A stretch of DNA of 64,000 nucleotides. Origin: an uncultured Clostridia bacterium (GTDB lineage: Bacteria; Bacillota; Clostridia; Christensenellales; Pumilibacteraceae). Location: assembly GCA_934270565.1 (NCBI GenBank), contig CAKQPR010000005.1, positions 41,087 through 105,086 on the forward strand, given 5' to 3'. The translations under genes were made by a program, and so were the position numbers. Positions 63,108 to 64,000 of the stretch are shown here, one piece after another (the first letter of the stretch is position 1; each line of letters opens with the position of its first letter). The notes beneath the pieces were generated by a model. The model worked only from the letters and a program-made list of their open reading frames with translations, searched no databases and was not told the DNA's origin.

Positions 63108-63572
63108 TTACGTTGACTCGATACCGCCGCTAAGAGTTCGGCATTTATCGATTTCGGCTCTGGCGTTGCGGTCGCAAAGATTGTTGTATTTATTGTCGGC
63201 ATGTCCCTTCACTTTAACGAAACGAACACAGTGATCAGACATTCTTAAAGACAGATCGTTCCATAAATCGATGTTTTTAACTTCTTTTTTGTCGCCCGTT
63301 TTCCACCCGTTGCGCTTCCACGAGTCGAGCCAGCCGTTTGCGATCGCATTGACGGCATACGCAGAATCGCTGTAAATCGTCACGTTACACCGCTCTTTCA
63401 GCGCGGCGAGACCTTGAATTATGGCAAAAACTTCCATTCGATTGTTTGTGGTCTGTTTGTTGAAACCGCTTATAACCTTCTCGTTTCCGTTGTAAATAAG
63501 TATAGCGCACCACCCGCCTATCCCCGGGTTTCCGCTGCAAGCTCCGTCTGTATATATGTCCACGTTTTTCAT
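63108..63572 (-). CDS. rnhA: Ribonuclease HI
   Basis: 154 residues. Catalytic set D9 (IYTDGACSGNPG), E47 (NNRMEVFA), D69 (IYSDSAYAV), D134 (DRNAR) and H124 (KVKGHADN) is complete. RBS GGAG precedes the ATG. A basic protrusion-like stretch (WKRNGWKTGDKKE) is retained. It complements RNase HII encoded at 27 kb. Confidence 0.95.
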   Translation of the reverse strand: MKNVDIYTDGACSGNPGIGGWCAILIYNGNEKVISGFNKQTTNNRMEVFAIIQGLAALKERCNVTIYSDSAYAVNAIANGWLDSWKRNGWKTGDKKEVKNIDLWNDLSLRMSDHCVRFVKVKGHADNKYNNLCDRNARAEIDKCRTLSGGIEST

Positions 63573-63659
63573 TTTCTTGCTCCGTCGGGCGATTTGCCGT
63601 CTTTGACTAAAAATGTTTGAATTTTGACATCAAATTTTGCAAATACGCCCGAATTTTGT

Positions 63660-63688
63660 TTGACTATTTTTTCGATTTATACTATAAT
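63660..63688 (+). promoter_or_regulatory. Promoter of tRNA-Trp
   Basis: TTGACT (63660-63665), 17-bp spacer, perfect TATAAT (63683-63688), ending 10 bp before the tRNA 5' end. Confidence 0.75.
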
Positions 63689-63698
63689 ATAAAGGCTT

Positions 63699-63773
63699 AG
63701 GGGAGTGGCTCAACGGTAGAGTAGCGGTCTCCAAAACCGTAGGTTGCGTGTTCGAATCGCGTCTCCCCTGCCA
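63699..63773 (+). tRNA. tRNA-Trp (anticodon CCA)
   Basis: A complete cloverleaf: acceptor AGGGGAG with CTCCCCT, anticodon stem GCGGT and ACCGT around loop CTCCAAA (anticodon CCA), T-loop TTCGAAT, and an encoded CCA end. D-arm is GGCTCAACGGTAGAG-like. 75 nt. Confidence 0.95.
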
Positions 63774-63829
63774 ACTCAGGAATTGCACACGTTGCAGTTC
63801 CTTTTTGTTTTCAGCTGCTCACGCAACCC
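63753..63829 (+). repeat. 77-bp direct repeat, copy 1 (tRNA-Trp 3' end plus terminator)
   Basis: Runs from the T-loop of tRNA-Trp through its terminator to CACGCAACCC. It is identical to 63924-64000. Confidence 0.95.
63778..63807 (+). terminator. Terminator after tRNA-Trp
   Basis: Stem AGGAATTGCA and TGCAGTTCCT (one G-T pair), 5-nt loop, then TTTT. It starts 5 bp after the CCA end. Confidence 0.85.
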
Positions 63830-63923
63830 TCGCTCGCAATGCTCGCTCGGCGGTTTGCTTTGTGACGCGATCGACGCCGCTCTTCGCGTCGTAACGATCG
63901 CTATTCCGTCGCTTCGCTCCTTA

Positions 63924-64000
63924 CGAATCGCGTCTCCCCTGCCAACTCAGGAATTGCACACGTTGCAGTTCCTTTTTGTTTTCAGCTGCTCACGCAACCC
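63924..64000 (+). repeat. 77-bp direct repeat, copy 2 (orphan tRNA 3' end plus terminator)
   Basis: Identical to 63753-63829 at a 171-bp offset and cut by the window end. It starts within what would be the T-loop (ACGAAT instead of TCGAAT), so there is no tRNA here. The 94-bp spacer between copies has no gene. Confidence 0.95.

Noticed and set aside
1..64000. CRISPR arrays, rRNA genes, transposases or prophage modules
   Set aside because: None was recognised on reading. The only recombinase is a lone Xer-like gene without mobile-element partners.

Overview
This 64-kb stretch looks like the chromosome of a spore-forming, low-to-moderate GC Firmicute (Bacillota), most likely an uncultured member of the class Clostridia. 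The evidence is the sporulation genes (spoVAC-spoVAD-spoVAE, a YunB homologue, two Spo0A-type DNA-binding proteins), Firmicute-style gene strings (rpmF-plsX-rnc-smc-ftsY-ylxM-ffh-rpsP-khpA-rimM-trmD-ylqF-rnhB-yraN; comM-dprA-topA-trmFO-hslV-hslU; miaB-mutS-mutL-miaA), a T-box upstream of pheST, and strong Shine-Dalgarno and sigma-A type promoters. The exact genus cannot be read from the sequence.

Layout. From 1 to 12.4 kb: the end of comM, dprA, topA, trmFO, then the HslUV protease, hisS, aspS, a small RseC-like membrane protein and comEC. From 12.5 to 16.2 kb: a two-gene heterodimeric ABC exporter. From 16.2 to 28.2 kb: fatty-acid/phospholipid (plsX), RNA processing (rnc), chromosome condensation (smc), signal-recognition particle (ftsY, ylxM, ffh) and ribosome and tRNA maturation genes. 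From 28.2 to 34.2 kb: alr, rsmD, coaD, unknown membrane and coiled-coil proteins, and the sporulation group. From 34.2 to 45.6 kb: T-box-controlled pheS-pheT, a U32 protease-family protein, mutS2, a cysteine desulfurase and thiI. From 45.5 to 55.7 kb: a convergent penicillin-binding protein, then miaB, mutS, mutL, miaA and a methionine-gamma-lyase-like protein.

From about 55.7 kb the character changes. There is a 650-bp AT-rich gene-free stretch carrying a 36-bp perfect palindrome, a sequence resembling a Firmicute dif site and a long hairpin. Next comes an orphan tyrosine recombinase. Genes then switch mainly to the minus strand: two overlapping receiver-less Spo0A-C proteins whose promoter holds an exact 0A box inside a 10-bp inverted repeat, a WG-repeat-like lipoprotein and a YgjP-type metalloprotein. 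Beyond these lie a membrane-tethered PadR-like regulator, a DedA/TVP38-type protein, RNase HI and tRNA-Trp. The tRNA 3' end and its terminator are duplicated 171 bp downstream, at the very end of the window.

The most unusual signals are: (1) an 18-bp palindrome, TTGCATAGTACTATGCAA, found repeatedly between 38 and 60 kb, even inside genes and in the same reading frame; (2) the Spo0A-C pair with its self-referential operator; (3) the dif-like site, Xer gene and gene-strand switch, which together suggest that the replication terminus may lie near 56 kb; (4) the PadR-membrane fusion; and (5) the duplicated tRNA-Trp end. No CRISPR array, rRNA operon or insertion sequence was recognised.
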